A DNA stretch of 64,000 nt, taken from positions 1 through 64,000 of the forward strand of contig JARLIQ010000028.1 of assembly GCA_031291645.1 (NCBI GenBank), in the 5' to 3' direction. The first letter of the stretch is position 1; the number at the start of each line of letters is the position of its first letter. Positions 17,119-27,191 of this stretch are shown in pieces. The DNA comes from Caulobacteraceae bacterium (GTDB lineage: Bacteria > Pseudomonadota > Alphaproteobacteria > Caulobacterales > Caulobacteraceae). The notes beneath the pieces were generated by a model that saw only the letters and a program-made list of their open reading frames with translations, searched no databases and was not told the origin of the DNA. The translations under genes were made by a program, and so were the position numbers.

Positions 17119-18248
17119 GGCGCGGGCGCCGATGACGGACGGACCGGCGGCGCGACGGGCCGATGCGCCGCCGCCGGCTTGACCAGAGCCGTGGGCTTGG
17201 CCGGAGCCCTGGGCTTGGCGCCTGGAGCCGGCTTGGCCCCGGCGACTGGCTTGGCGCCAGAGTCCGGCTTGGCCCCGGAGGCGGGCTTGGCGGCCGGCGC
17301 GGCCTTGGCCGCGGCGGCGGCCTGCAGGCGGGCGGCGATCTCGGCGGCCTCGGCGGGCGACAGCGGCGGCGGCGCGGCCTCGTTCAGCGCCGGCTGGCTG
17401 GCGAGCTGGCTGAAGTCGGTGAACAGCAGGACGCGCACGTAGTCGATCGACCCGTCGTCGCTGTCCAGCCGCACGCGCCAGTCGCCGTCCAGGCCGACCA
17501 CCGCCGTCCCCACCGGCAGGCCGCGCGGCAGGACCCCGCCGTCGCCCGAACTGAGCACCCGGTCGCCGGTCTTCACCGGGTCGGTCCCGCGCATGTAGGA
17601 GAGCTTGGGGTTGGCCCCGCCGTCGCCGGCCAGGATCGCGCGGGCCCCGGTCCGGTCGATCATCACCGGGGTGCGGCTGGCCACGTCGGTCAGGAGCAGC
17701 ACCCGGCTGACCCCCTGGGCGACGCCGACGACGCGGCCGACCAGGCCGTGGTCGCTCATCACCGGGTTGCCGACGGCCACCCCCTTGTCGCGGCCGACGT
17801 CGATCAGCCGGGTGTTGGAGAAGGGGCCGCGCGCGTCGGTGATGGCCTGGCCGGCGACCATGGGGATCGGCGGCTCGGTCCGCAGCCCCAACAGGGCGCG
17901 GAAGCGGGCGTTCTCGTTGGCCAGGGCGATCTCGGCGTCGCGCGTGCGCTCCAGCTCGGTGATCTCGGCATGCAGCCGCCGGTTCTCCGACACGGCGAAG
18001 AAATAGCCCTCGACATAGCCGATCGCGCCGCCGGTCCAGCGCACCGGCGCGGACAGCACCTCGCCGACCGGGTGGGCCACGGTGTCGGCCACGGACTTGG
18101 TCGCGCCATAGGCCTGGGCCTGCAGGGTCTCGCGGCGGTCGCCGAGCAGCAGCGCGACGCCGATGACCGTCGCGACGACCAGCGCGATCGCCGCCGTCCA
18201 GGTCAGCGGGACCTTGAGGTCCTGGAATGGCCCGTCCCTCAGGGACAT
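17115..18248 (-). CDS. mreC: rod shape-determining protein MreC
   Basis: The 377-residue protein has one N-terminal membrane anchor (AAIALVVATVIGVALLLGD), a coiled-coil region about residues 80-110 (ENRRLHAEITELERTRDAEI) and the two-beta-barrel periplasmic domain (ARGPFSNTRLIDVGRDKGV, MSDHGLVGRVVGVAQGVSRVLLLTDVASRTPV, SSGDGGVLPRGLPVGT). The last ~65 residues are a low-complexity tail of repeated Gly-Ala-Lys-Pro units, longer than in E. coli MreC. MreC scaffolds the PBP2-RodA synthase in the periplasm. The stop overlaps the mreD start; a 50-bp gap separates it from mreB. Confidence 0.93.
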   Translation of the reverse strand: MSLRDGPFQDLKVPLTWTAAIALVVATVIGVALLLGDRRETLQAQAYGATKSVADTVAHPVGEVLSAPVRWTGGAIGYVEGYFFAVSENRRLHAEITELERTRDAEIALANENARFRALLGLRTEPPIPMVAGQAITDARGPFSNTRLIDVGRDKGVAVGNPVMSDHGLVGRVVGVAQGVSRVLLLTDVASRTPVMIDRTGARAILAGDGGANPKLSYMRGTDPVKTGDRVLSSGDGGVLPRGLPVGTAVVGLDGDWRVRLDSDDGSIDYVRVLLFTDFSQLASQPALNEAAPPPLSPAEAAEIAARLQAAAAAKAAPAAKPASGAKPDSGAKPVAGAKPAPGAKPRAPAKPTALVKPAAAHRPVAPPVRPSSAPAP

Positions 18249-18298
18249 GCGGCTCGCCTCCGGGCGCTCGGCTGCTCCCGACCTAGCCTAAGGCCGGC

Positions 18299-19342
<1,044 letters not shown>

Positions 19343-19525
19343 TCAGGGCCTTGACGCGTGAGGGTGGCGCCGGGTCGTCGGCGAAAAAACCTTCAAGCCT
19401 GGATAGCGGTTCGCGTCGCGCGCTCCCCGACGCGACACTCAAGGCACCCCTGACCGAAAGGACCGCCCCCTGTGCACCGCGAAAACGCTGATTTCAAGGT
19501 CTTATTGCCGCCTTGCTAAGATGCC

Positions 19526-20416
19526 TCAGGTCAGGGTGGTGAGCAGCACCCCGGCCAGGACCGCGCACCCCGCGAGAATCTGAAGGCCGTGCAGCCTTTC
19601 GCTGAAAAGCCGGCGGCCGGCGACGGCGGCGATGGGCGCCTCGATCACCCCTAGCGCCCGCACCGGGGCGGCCGGCGAGAGGGCCAGGGCCACGAACCAG
19701 CCGGCCGAGGCGCAGGCCCCGCACAGGCCCGCGCCGAGCGATCCGCGCCATCCGGCGACGACCGCCTTCAGCGCGCCGCGGTCCTTCAGCGCCAGGACTC
19801 CCGTCAGCGCCAAGGCTTGCGCGGCCTGGACGATGGCGACGCAGGCCAGGGCCGAGACGATCGGGTGATGCGGCTCCAGCGCCAGGCCGGCGTGGCGGAC
19901 GGCGTTCAGCGAAAAGCCGAAGCAGAGGCCCGAGGCGAGGCCGAACGCCGCGCCCGAGACCGGCTGCGGGCCGCTGGCGTGGCGCGGCCAGGTCAGGGCG
20001 GCCAGGCCCGCCGTGGCGACGACCACCCCCACCCAGGCCAGGGCGCTCAATTGATCGTGAAACCACACTAGGCCGATCACCGCGGCGAGCGGCAACGAGC
20101 TTTGCTGCATGGCCGTGCCGACCGCGAAGCCCGCCCGGCGCATGGCCACCAGCAGCGCGGCGGTGGCCAGCACCTGGCTCAGGGCGCCGGTCATGGCCGC
20201 GCTCCAGAAGGCGGCGGAGAACTGCAGGCGCGCCGCCGGCGTCAGGGCGAAGGCGATCGCCACGAACACCAGCGAGAACGGCAGGCCGAACAGGAAGCGG
20301 ACCAGGGTCGCGCCCCAGGGCCCGGCCGAAGGCATCAGCCCGCGCTGCAACGCATTGCGCGCGACCTGGAACCCCGACGCGAACAGGGTCGCGGGTATCC
20401 ACAGGAGGGGGAACAT
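19526..20416 (-). CDS. EamA/DMT-superfamily permease
   Basis: This 296-residue protein has about ten hydrophobic helices arranged as two repeated five-helix halves, the drug/metabolite transporter pattern. Helix-ending motifs include ATAALLVAMRRAGFAVGTAMQQSSLPLAAVIG in the first half and LALSPAAPVRALGVIEAPIAAVAGRRLFSERL in the second. DMT permeases usually export metabolites or amino acids; the substrate is unknown. There is no clear ribosome site before the ATG at 20416. It lies between the mre operon and an insertion sequence. Confidence 0.85.
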   Translation of the reverse strand: MFPLLWIPATLFASGFQVARNALQRGLMPSAGPWGATLVRFLFGLPFSLVFVAIAFALTPAARLQFSAAFWSAAMTGALSQVLATAALLVAMRRAGFAVGTAMQQSSLPLAAVIGLVWFHDQLSALAWVGVVVATAGLAALTWPRHASGPQPVSGAAFGLASGLCFGFSLNAVRHAGLALEPHHPIVSALACVAIVQAAQALALTGVLALKDRGALKAVVAGWRGSLGAGLCGACASAGWFVALALSPAAPVRALGVIEAPIAAVAGRRLFSERLHGLQILAGCAVLAGVLLTTLT

Positions 20417-20476
20417 GGGAAATCCCGACGAAGGGGAAGGAAGAAGAAGGGCTGAACGCGCGACAAACCACCGCTC

Positions 20477-20496
20477 ATCCCGGCGGAGGCCGGGAT
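20477..20496. repeat. REP-like short hairpin, copy 1
   Basis: The sequence ATCCCGGC, loop GGAG, GCCGGGAT forms a perfect 8-bp stem. Very similar palindromes occur at the IS target site (20541-20548 continued at 22003-22010) and at 22086-22105, so this intergenic stretch holds three related copies. Confidence 0.7.
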
Positions 20497-20552
20497 CCAG
20501 TCCTGTCCAGGAAGCTCAGCGGCTAACGAAAGACCTGGATCCCGGCCTTCGA

Positions 20553-21998
20553 GCCTGTGAAAGAATCTGATTTGGGGCTGGTCGGTTGGTCTGAAGCCGT
20601 AGGGTTTGGTTGTTGGAGGTTGTTGGCTCAGGCGGCCTGGGCTCGGAGGCGGTGAGCGACCATCAGGTTGTTGGCCAGGGCGTGCCAGAGGGCCGCGGCC
20701 TGGACCTTGGCCAGGCCTCTGAGGGTCAACTGGCCGAGGCCTCGGTTCTTGTAGTGGGCGTGGATGCGCTCGATCAGCTTGCGCCGCCTGAAGACGGCGG
20801 CGGCGTCTTCGGTTCGCATCCGGGCTCGCCAGTCCTGCACCGCCGCCGGCTCCTTGGCCCGCTTGGCGAGGCGCCGGGCCAGAGCGATCGGGGTCAGGGT
20901 CTCATCGGGCTTTTCACCGGCCGGCGGCATGTAGACGCTCACCGGCCCATCGGGATGTTGCGCCAGACCCTCCACGTCGGCTCGCGAGGCGTAGCCTTCG
21001 TCTATCAATAGCCGGCGTGGCGTAACGCCGTAACGGCGCGACACCTCATCCACCATGGGCCGGGCCAGGCCCTGGTCGTTGCGCCGGTCGGTGGCCAGCA
21101 CCGTCACCACCAGTCCCTTGTCGGCGATCGCCACGGTCTGAAGGTTATAGCCGGCCCGCACCGACCCGTCGGCGAAGCGCATCCGGCGCGCCTGCGGATC
21201 GCTCAGCGACACCGACGGCGCGCCCTTGGCCTTCTCTTCCATCGGGTGGCTCTTCTCGCGACGCTTCTTCTCTTCGCGCAGCCGCTCCAGCGTCGCGCGG
21301 GCCTTGTCCACCTTGGCCTGGGCCTCCCGCGCCGCCCGGCGTTGGGCCGCCTGACGCCGCTTCGAACTCGCCGCCGGATCGCCGCTCAGTTCCTGCTTCA
21401 GCCGTTCGATCCGCTCGCCCGCCTGACGCTCGATCCGCTCCAGCCGACCCCCCCGGGTGAACGACCCCGACGAAGCCGAAGCCCGCACCTTCGTGCCGTC
21501 CACCGTCAGTTCTTCCAGCGTCACCAGGCCATCGGCCGCCAACACCGTCACGCTCTCCACCAACAGCCGGTCCAGTTCCTCCGCCCAGCCGACCCGAAAA
21601 TCCGACAGCCCGTGGTAGTTCACCGACACCCCGCCCGCCAGCCACCGGTAGGCCAGGTCCTCGCGCACCAGGCGGTCCAACTCCCGCGCCGAGCCCACAC
21701 CCTCCAGCGTCGCGTAAAGCCACAGCGCCAGAAGAACCCGCGGATCGGCCGCAGGACGGCCAGCCACACCCTCCCGCGAACCGATCGCTTCGTAGAACGC
21801 TCCCAGATCCAGGCCCTCCGCGAACCCCCACACCAGCCGCGCGCGATGATCCGCCGGCAACCACGCCTCCAGATCAACCATGTCCCACGAAGGCTGTGAG
21901 CGATCCGCCTCTACATACCGAGCACCACCAGACATCCGTCCCTCCAGACCTACCCGAAGGGAATCACATCGCCGCCAAATCGGGAATCCTTCACAGGC
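20553..21998. mobile_element. complete IS1182-like insertion sequence
   Basis: The element is 1446 bp long with imperfect terminal inverted repeats of about 24 bp, both beginning GCCTGTGAA and sharing GATTTGG further in. It is flanked by a 4-bp target duplication TCGA (20549-20552 and 21999-22002). Joining the flanks around one TCGA restores a perfect 20-bp palindrome with CCCGGCCT and AGGCCGGG arms, so the element has inserted at the exact centre of a REP-like palindrome. It carries one intact transposase gene and looks recent. Confidence 0.85.
20628..21935 (-). CDS. IS1182-family transposase (DDE type)
   Basis: The 435-residue protein has the N-terminal InsH/DUF772 region (DLEAWLPADHRARLVWGF, GRPAADPRVLLALWLYATLEGVGSARELDRL, NYHGLSDFRVGW) and a DDE_Tnp_1-type catalytic domain. 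Candidate acidic residues are in LTVDGTKVRASAS (first Asp) and LLIDEGYAS (second Asp), and the C-terminal RRRKLIERIHAHYKNRGLGQLTLRGL segment carries the terminal Glu. A basic, charged insertion rich in Lys, Arg and Glu (about residues 165-240) separates the first two. The frame is intact, so the element may be active. Confidence 0.9.
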   Translation of the reverse strand: MSGGARYVEADRSQPSWDMVDLEAWLPADHRARLVWGFAEGLDLGAFYEAIGSREGVAGRPAADPRVLLALWLYATLEGVGSARELDRLVREDLAYRWLAGGVSVNYHGLSDFRVGWAEELDRLLVESVTVLAADGLVTLEELTVDGTKVRASASSGSFTRGGRLERIERQAGERIERLKQELSGDPAASSKRRQAAQRRAAREAQAKVDKARATLERLREEKKRREKSHPMEEKAKGAPSVSLSDPQARRMRFADGSVRAGYNLQTVAIADKGLVVTVLATDRRNDQGLARPMVDEVSRRYGVTPRRLLIDEGYASRADVEGLAQHPDGPVSVYMPPAGEKPDETLTPIALARRLAKRAKEPAAVQDWRARMRTEDAAAVFRRRKLIERIHAHYKNRGLGQLTLRGLAKVQAAALWHALANNLMVAHRLRAQAA

Positions 21999-22085
21999 TC
22001 GAAGGCCGGGAGCCAGATCGTAGGGCTCGAACCCCGGGAGAACGCCTCTAGGCCTCCCGACATCGGCCTGTGCTTTGTCATCTGG

Positions 22086-22105
22086 GTCCCGGCCTTCGCC
22101 GGGAC
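22086..22105. repeat. REP-like short hairpin, copy 3
   Basis: GTCCCGGC, loop CTTC, GCCGGGAC forms a perfect 8-bp stem in the gap between the insertion sequence and the DUF917 gene. It belongs to the same family as 20477-20496 and the palindrome split by the insertion sequence. Confidence 0.7.
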
Positions 22106-22164
22106 GAGCGGATGTAAAAGCGGTTCAGTCCAAACCCATCGCGGCCTGGCGCCGATGGCCCTGT

Positions 22165-23286
22165 CTAAGCCGGCAGGGCCTCGGGCTGGCGGGCGGCGTT
22201 GAGCTGTTCGATCGGGACGTAGTCCTCGTCCAGGCCGAACATCCTGGGGCCCAGCACGTCCAGGCTCTCGGGCAGGCGCAGCAGCGGGTCGGCCGCATAG
22301 CCCAGCACCTTCACCCTCTGGCCATAGGCCAGCATCTCGCCGGTCAAGGGCTCGCCGGTCTCCCGGTCGAGCACGCTGATCAGGTCGGGGACGATGGTCA
22401 CCGTCCTGCCGTTCAGCCGGGCGACGGTGAATTCGTTCTGGAAGTCGATGGTGAAGACGTCCGGCCCGTCGCCCAGCGGGCTCATGGTCGCGCGGCCCCA
22501 GTGCCAGCCGTCGCGCATCTCGTGGGTGACGTCGACGATCTTGCCGTCGAACAGGATGGTCGCCAGCCGGCCGTCGCGGCCCAGATAGGCCAGCAGGTCG
22601 CCGAACAGGTCCTCCGAGCGCTCGCGTCCCTGGCGGATCACCCGCCCGATCTGCAGCGTCTGGTCGATGGTGCCGAGCACCGCCGAGGCCTTCATCTGCT
22701 TGCCGCTCATCGGATAGAGGGCGCAGTAGGTCATGGCGCCCAGGGTTCCGGTCACGGCGCGGATCGCGTCCTCGGCGGTGCGGTCGTCGACGGTCTCCAG
22801 GGTGAAGACGTTGCCCAGTTCGTCCATGACGATGCCCGGCGTCGCCTTGACCCCGAAGATGGAGAAGGTGGTCATCTCGATGTGCGGGATGGCGCGGCCG
22901 ACGCCGTCGGCGTCCACCACCGGCACCCCGCTGATCGCCGAGAGGGCCAGCGGGAACATCGAATTGGCCCCGCCGATCTCGGCGCTGATCAGCACGTCGA
23001 CCCGGCGGCCGTAGAAGGCCTCGGCGCGGGCCAGCAGCCTCAGCAGCAGCTTTTCGCTGACCAGGTGCTCGATCAGCACCGGGGGCGCGCCGACGCCGGC
23101 GATGGACAGGACGAAGGCGTCGTCGTCCACCTCGGACGGGTCGACCACCTTGGCCTTGCGCCCGCGCTGCATCTGGGCGCGCAGGAACAGCTCGCCGACA
23201 TAGGGGTCGCCGCCGCCGCCGGTGCCCAGCAGCACCGCGCCGCGGGCCATGTCCTGGATGTCCTGATCGGTCTCGACCGTTCGCAT
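22165..23286 (-). CDS. DUF917 protein (S-methyl-thiohydantoin desulfurase-like)
   Basis: The 373-residue protein matches DUF917, a family now associated with thiohydantoin desulfurase activity. It opens with the glycine-rich LLGTGGGGDPYVGELFLRAQM and continues with VLSIAGVGAPPVLIEHL, ISAEIGGANSMFPLALSAISGVPVVDADGVGRAIPHIEM and a C-terminal domain starting near LGTIDQTLQIGR. It follows the hydantoinase-A-like gene after 41 bp on the same strand, the arrangement usual for this pair. The reaction, removal of sulfur from a thiohydantoin or a related ring step, is inferred from the family and not shown by this sequence. Confidence 0.85.
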   Translation of the reverse strand: MRTVETDQDIQDMARGAVLLGTGGGGDPYVGELFLRAQMQRGRKAKVVDPSEVDDDAFVLSIAGVGAPPVLIEHLVSEKLLLRLLARAEAFYGRRVDVLISAEIGGANSMFPLALSAISGVPVVDADGVGRAIPHIEMTTFSIFGVKATPGIVMDELGNVFTLETVDDRTAEDAIRAVTGTLGAMTYCALYPMSGKQMKASAVLGTIDQTLQIGRVIRQGRERSEDLFGDLLAYLGRDGRLATILFDGKIVDVTHEMRDGWHWGRATMSPLGDGPDVFTIDFQNEFTVARLNGRTVTIVPDLISVLDRETGEPLTGEMLAYGQRVKVLGYAADPLLRLPESLDVLGPRMFGLDEDYVPIEQLNAARQPEALPA

Positions 23287-23327
23287 GACCGCCTGCTGCT
23301 CCCTGGATACTCTGATACGCGCCCGGC

Positions 23328-24893
23328 TCAGGCCAGCGCCGCGACGGGGCCGACGGCCCGAACCTTGATCTGAACGCTGCCGGTCCGCATGTGGGTCATC
23401 GGCAGTTCGATCACCTCCAGCACCTCGACCTCGCTCTCCAGCGCCCCGGAGGCGACCGCCGCGCGGACCGCCTCGGCCTTGGCCTGGGCCAGAGCCGCCT
23501 CGCGGCCGAGGGTCCCGACGTCATAGAGCTTGTCGACCCGGCCGCTGGCCAGGGCGATCGCCGCGCCGACGGCGTTGGCGACCTCGGCGTGCGCCGGGCG
23601 CAGCACCTGGGAGGCGCCGCGCAGGTCGCGCGAGACCAGCACCGAGCCGCCGCCGACCAGCACCAGCGGCATGGGCTTGGGACTGGTCTTCACCTGGTCG
23701 ACCGCGTCCTCGATCTTGGCGTGCATCACGTCCAGCGCCGCCTGGACCAGGGCCTCGGGCAGGTCGGCGACGCGCGAGGGATCGCCGATCACCGCCTGGC
23801 CGGCGCGCACGGCGATGTCGGTCGCGGTCAGGACGGAGCCGCCGAACACCCGCGCCTCGGTCTGCAGCCTGAAGCCGACCGATTGCGGTCCGACGGTCAG
23901 GTGGCCGACGTCGCCCTCGACCCGGCTGCCGCCGCCCAGGCCGATCGACAGCACGTCCGGCATGCGGAAGTTGGTGCGCACCCCGCCGATGGTGTTGGCC
24001 GCCGTGGTCTCGCGCGGGAAGCCGCGGAGCAGGAAGCCGATGTCGGTGGTGGTGCCGCCGATGTCGGCCACGATCGCCTCGTCCAGCCCGGTCAGGAAGG
24101 CCGCGCCGCGGATCGAATTGGTCGGGCCGGCCGAGCAGGTGAGGATCGGGAAGCGCTCGGCGGTCTCGGTCGAGATCAGCGTCCCGTCGTTCTGGCTGAT
24201 GAACACCGGCGCTGCGATGTTCAGATCACGGAAGGCCTGGACCAGCGAGCGGACCACGCTGACCGACAGGTCCGCCAGCGAGGCGTTGATGATCGCCGCG
24301 TTCTCCCGCTCGATCAGGCCCATGCCGCCGACCTGGGCCGACAGGGTGATGCGCGCGTCCGGGATCACCGAGCGGACGACCTTGGCCGCGCGCTCTTCCA
24401 GGTCCGGCCGGATCGGGGCGAAGTTGGCCGAGATCGCCACGGCCTTGAAGCCCTTGTCGCGGGCGTCGATGGCCGCCGCGCGCAGGGCGTCCTCGTCCAG
24501 CGGCGCATAGTCCTTGCCGGTGTAGTAGGAGCCGCCGCCGACCATGTAGATCTCGGACCGCAGCGCGGCCGTCAGGTCGTCGGGCCAGGCCGCCATCGGC
24601 GGCACGCCGTCCGCCTTGGGCAGGGAGGCGCGGAACACCGCCACCGGCGCCAGGTTCGCCCGCTGGACGAAGGCGTTCACGAACTGGGTCGTGCCGATCA
24701 TCACCGCTTCGATGTCGGCCCGGTCCTGTCCCGCCTTGTCCAGGAGGCGCGTGACCGAGTTGATCACGCCCTCCCGCACGTCGGCGCTGGTGAAGGCCTT
24801 GGCCGAAGCCACGACCTCCCGGCCGGCCATCAGCACCGCGTCGGTGTTGGTGCCGCCGACATCGACGCCGAGCCGGAACCTTTGTCTCGTCAT
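23328..24893 (-). CDS. hydantoinase/oxoprolinase subunit A-like protein (short, ~520-residue form)
   Basis: This 521-residue protein has the actin-like ATPase fold of HyuA. The N-terminal RLGVDVGGTNTDAVLM and the internal AIVADIGGTTTDIGFLLRG are the two phosphate loops, and GLGGGSRV and VLVGGGSVLVSRDL complete the nucleotide site. HyuA-type enzymes hydrolyse hydantoin or oxoproline rings with ATP. This is the short version that pairs with a DUF917 protein rather than with a HyuB subunit; no hyuB is present nearby. A GAGGG site precedes the ATG. It is translated just upstream of the DUF917 gene and downstream of a TonB receptor gene. Confidence 0.88.
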   Translation of the reverse strand: MTRQRFRLGVDVGGTNTDAVLMAGREVVASAKAFTSADVREGVINSVTRLLDKAGQDRADIEAVMIGTTQFVNAFVQRANLAPVAVFRASLPKADGVPPMAAWPDDLTAALRSEIYMVGGGSYYTGKDYAPLDEDALRAAAIDARDKGFKAVAISANFAPIRPDLEERAAKVVRSVIPDARITLSAQVGGMGLIERENAAIINASLADLSVSVVRSLVQAFRDLNIAAPVFISQNDGTLISTETAERFPILTCSAGPTNSIRGAAFLTGLDEAIVADIGGTTTDIGFLLRGFPRETTAANTIGGVRTNFRMPDVLSIGLGGGSRVEGDVGHLTVGPQSVGFRLQTEARVFGGSVLTATDIAVRAGQAVIGDPSRVADLPEALVQAALDVMHAKIEDAVDQVKTSPKPMPLVLVGGGSVLVSRDLRGASQVLRPAHAEVANAVGAAIALASGRVDKLYDVGTLGREAALAQAKAEAVRAAVASGALESEVEVLEVIELPMTHMRTGSVQIKVRAVGPVAALA

Positions 24894-24935
24894 GAACGCC
24901 CTCGAACCTGGACTATTGAGGATTGGCGACGGCGA

Positions 24936-27074
24936 TCAGAAGCGGGCCTGGAGCTCGACGCCATAGGTGCGCGGCTCGGCCAGCGATCCGATGTCGTAGG
25001 GCAGGCCCGAGAACGCCTTGGGATTGTAGTCCTCGTAGTAGCGCACGTTGGTGATGTTCTTGGCCCACAGATAGAGGCCATAGCCGCCGTGCGTCACCCC
25101 GACCCGCCCGTTGACCAGGTCGAGCGGCTTTTGGACGTCGGCGTTGTCGATCTGCCAGTACTTTCGGTCCTGGTGCTCGTAGTCGACGCGGATCATGCCG
25201 TCCCAGCCGTCGGCCACCTCGTGGGTGTACTGGAAGCCGAGGTTCAGCTTCCACGGCACGGTCTTGGGCGTCTTGTGGCCCACGTCCGAGGGGAACAGGC
25301 TCGAGCGGACGATGTCCGAATTGGTGGTGCCGAGGGCGCCGAACAGGTTCAGGCCGTGGACCGGATTGGCCTCGGCCTCCAGCTCCACGCCCCACAGGTG
25401 CACGGCGTCGAGGTTGGCGATGATCTGCGAGGCGGTCAGGGCGTCGACGAAGAAGAACTGGAAGTTATGGTCGTCGGCGTAGAACACGTCGCCGTTCAGG
25501 ATCAGCCGCTTGTCGAACCACTGGGTCTTGATGCCGGCCTCGTAGTTGGTCAGCGTCTCGGCCTTGAACTCGGGGATGCTCACGCCCGGGGCGTTGTAGC
25601 CGCCGGACCGGAAGCCGGTCGAATAGGTGGCGTAGACCAGGGCTTGCGGATCGATGTGGTAGGTCAGGGTGACCTTGGGCTGCGGGTTGCTGAAGGTCTT
25701 GGTCCGCACCAGGCCGGAGTTGACGTCGAGCTGGCGGCGCTGGTCGGCGTCGTAGCGCAAGGCGCCGGTCACGGTCAGCTGCGAGGTGATGTCGTAGTCG
25801 GCCTGGCCGAAGATGGCGCCCGCCTGGTTCCGGTCGCTCTCGGACTTGTCGATGATCCGGATCGAGGGATCGTTGAACTGCGAGGGCGAGTGGTTCAGGT
25901 CGAAGAAGCCGCGGGTCAGCAGGCTGCGGTCCTCGTGGACGTAGTAGGCGCCGACGATCCAGCGGAAGCGGCCCGTGGACGGCGAGGTCAGGCGCAGCTC
26001 CTCGCTGACCGTCTTGTCGTTCAGGTTCTGGCCCTGGCCGAGCGGGCCGTAGCCGAACAGGCCGCTGGGATTGTTCACCGGGTTGGTGAAGTCCAGGTCC
26101 CCGCGATAGTCCTCGCGCAGGTTGGTGTAGCCGGTGATGCTGGTCAGCGTCAGGTCGCTCAGCTTGGCGTCGATCTTCAGCGTGCCGTCGGCGATGAAGC
26201 CCTTGGTCTGGCCGAGGAAGTCGCTGGTCGGCGACTGGATGTCGTTCGCATTGCCGCTGAACACGGCGCTGTCCCAGGTCGCCCCGCCCTTGAAGGCGTT
26301 GTAGCCGCCGCGCAGGTCCACCGTCACCTTGTCGGTCGGATAGGCCAGCAGCCGGGCGCGCAGGCTGTCGTCGTACTTCACCTGGTCGACGTTCTTGCCG
26401 ACGTAGGTGTTCTCGATCCGCCCGCCGTCGCCCTTCACGTCGGCGGCGACGCGGAACAGCAGCTTGTCGGCGACGATCGGGCCGGACACGCTGGCGATGC
26501 CGCTGGCGTAGTTCCCGTTGCCATAGTCCAGCTGGCCGTAGCCCTGGAAGGTGTTCGACGGCGCCTTGGTGTTGATGATCATCGCCCCGCCGATGGCGTT
26601 GCGGCCGTAGAGGCCGCCTTGCGGGCCGCGCAGGACTTCGACCTGGTCGACGTCGAACAGGTCCATCAGCGCCTGCTTCTGGTTGTTCTGCGGCACCCCG
26701 TCCACGACGATCGACAGCGGCGAGTCGGCGTTGTTGATCTCGGCCACGCCGCGGATCACCACGAACGAGTTCAGGAAGGTGAAGGAGTGGTCCATCGACA
26801 CGTTCGGCACCAGGCCCAGGGCGTCCTGGGTGGTGTGGACATTGGCGGTGGTCAGCTGGGCCCCGGACAGGGCGGTGACCTGGATCGGCACCTGCTGGAT
26901 GTTCTCGGACCGCTTCTGGGCCGTCACCACCACCTCGCCCAGGGTCTCAGCCCCTGCGGCGGCGGCCGGCGCGGCCGGCGCGGTCTCGGCCAGGGCCGGC
27001 GTTCCCGCCAGGCCCGCGAAGCATCCCGCCGCGGTGGTCGCCAGCAGCGTCTTCAGCACGCTCATCTTTCGCAC
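24936..27074 (-). CDS. TonB-dependent outer-membrane receptor (hydantoinase cluster)
   Basis: The protein has 712 residues from a GTG at 27074, chosen because GAGGGG lies 8 bases upstream; an ATG at 27065 in the same frame is the alternative. A signal peptide (LLATTAAGCFAGLAGTPALA) precedes a TonB-box-like LGEVVVTAQKRSENIQQVP and a plug with LRGPQGGLYGRNAIGGAMIINT. The barrel ends in YGVELQARF, a terminal Phe signature. It is 42 bp upstream of the hydantoinase gene on the same strand, so it probably imports the compound that those enzymes degrade. Confidence 0.9.
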   Translation of the reverse strand: MRKMSVLKTLLATTAAGCFAGLAGTPALAETAPAAPAAAAGAETLGEVVVTAQKRSENIQQVPIQVTALSGAQLTTANVHTTQDALGLVPNVSMDHSFTFLNSFVVIRGVAEINNADSPLSIVVDGVPQNNQKQALMDLFDVDQVEVLRGPQGGLYGRNAIGGAMIINTKAPSNTFQGYGQLDYGNGNYASGIASVSGPIVADKLLFRVAADVKGDGGRIENTYVGKNVDQVKYDDSLRARLLAYPTDKVTVDLRGGYNAFKGGATWDSAVFSGNANDIQSPTSDFLGQTKGFIADGTLKIDAKLSDLTLTSITGYTNLREDYRGDLDFTNPVNNPSGLFGYGPLGQGQNLNDKTVSEELRLTSPSTGRFRWIVGAYYVHEDRSLLTRGFFDLNHSPSQFNDPSIRIIDKSESDRNQAGAIFGQADYDITSQLTVTGALRYDADQRRQLDVNSGLVRTKTFSNPQPKVTLTYHIDPQALVYATYSTGFRSGGYNAPGVSIPEFKAETLTNYEAGIKTQWFDKRLILNGDVFYADDHNFQFFFVDALTASQIIANLDAVHLWGVELEAEANPVHGLNLFGALGTTNSDIVRSSLFPSDVGHKTPKTVPWKLNLGFQYTHEVADGWDGMIRVDYEHQDRKYWQIDNADVQKPLDLVNGRVGVTHGGYGLYLWAKNITNVRYYEDYNPKAFSGLPYDIGSLAEPRTYGVELQARF

Positions 27075-27191
27075 GATCGATTCCCCTCTGCGCGTCCGGC
27101 AATCCCCTTCCGGACCCGGACGATTAGCGGCGCGCAAGGCGCGCCGATCAACGCGCGAGACGGGTGGCGGCCGGGCCTAGTCGAGTAGCGC

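Noticed and set aside
19343-19525. A defined mreB promoter
   Set aside because: A GCTATC stretch resembling a -10 box is present near 19400, but no -35 box lies at suitable spacing, so no promoter was called.
22165-24893. A complete ergothioneine degradation pathway
   Set aside because: DUF917, hydantoinase and M20-type proteins fit late steps, but no ergothionase was recognised. Only the later chemistry is supported.
23391-27188. A 1265-codon open frame on the plus strand opposite the hydantoinase and TonB receptor genes
   Set aside because: High-GC coding DNA leaves antisense frames open. The encoded sequence is Gly/Arg/His/Gln-rich and has no family motif, while the minus-strand genes have complete motifs.
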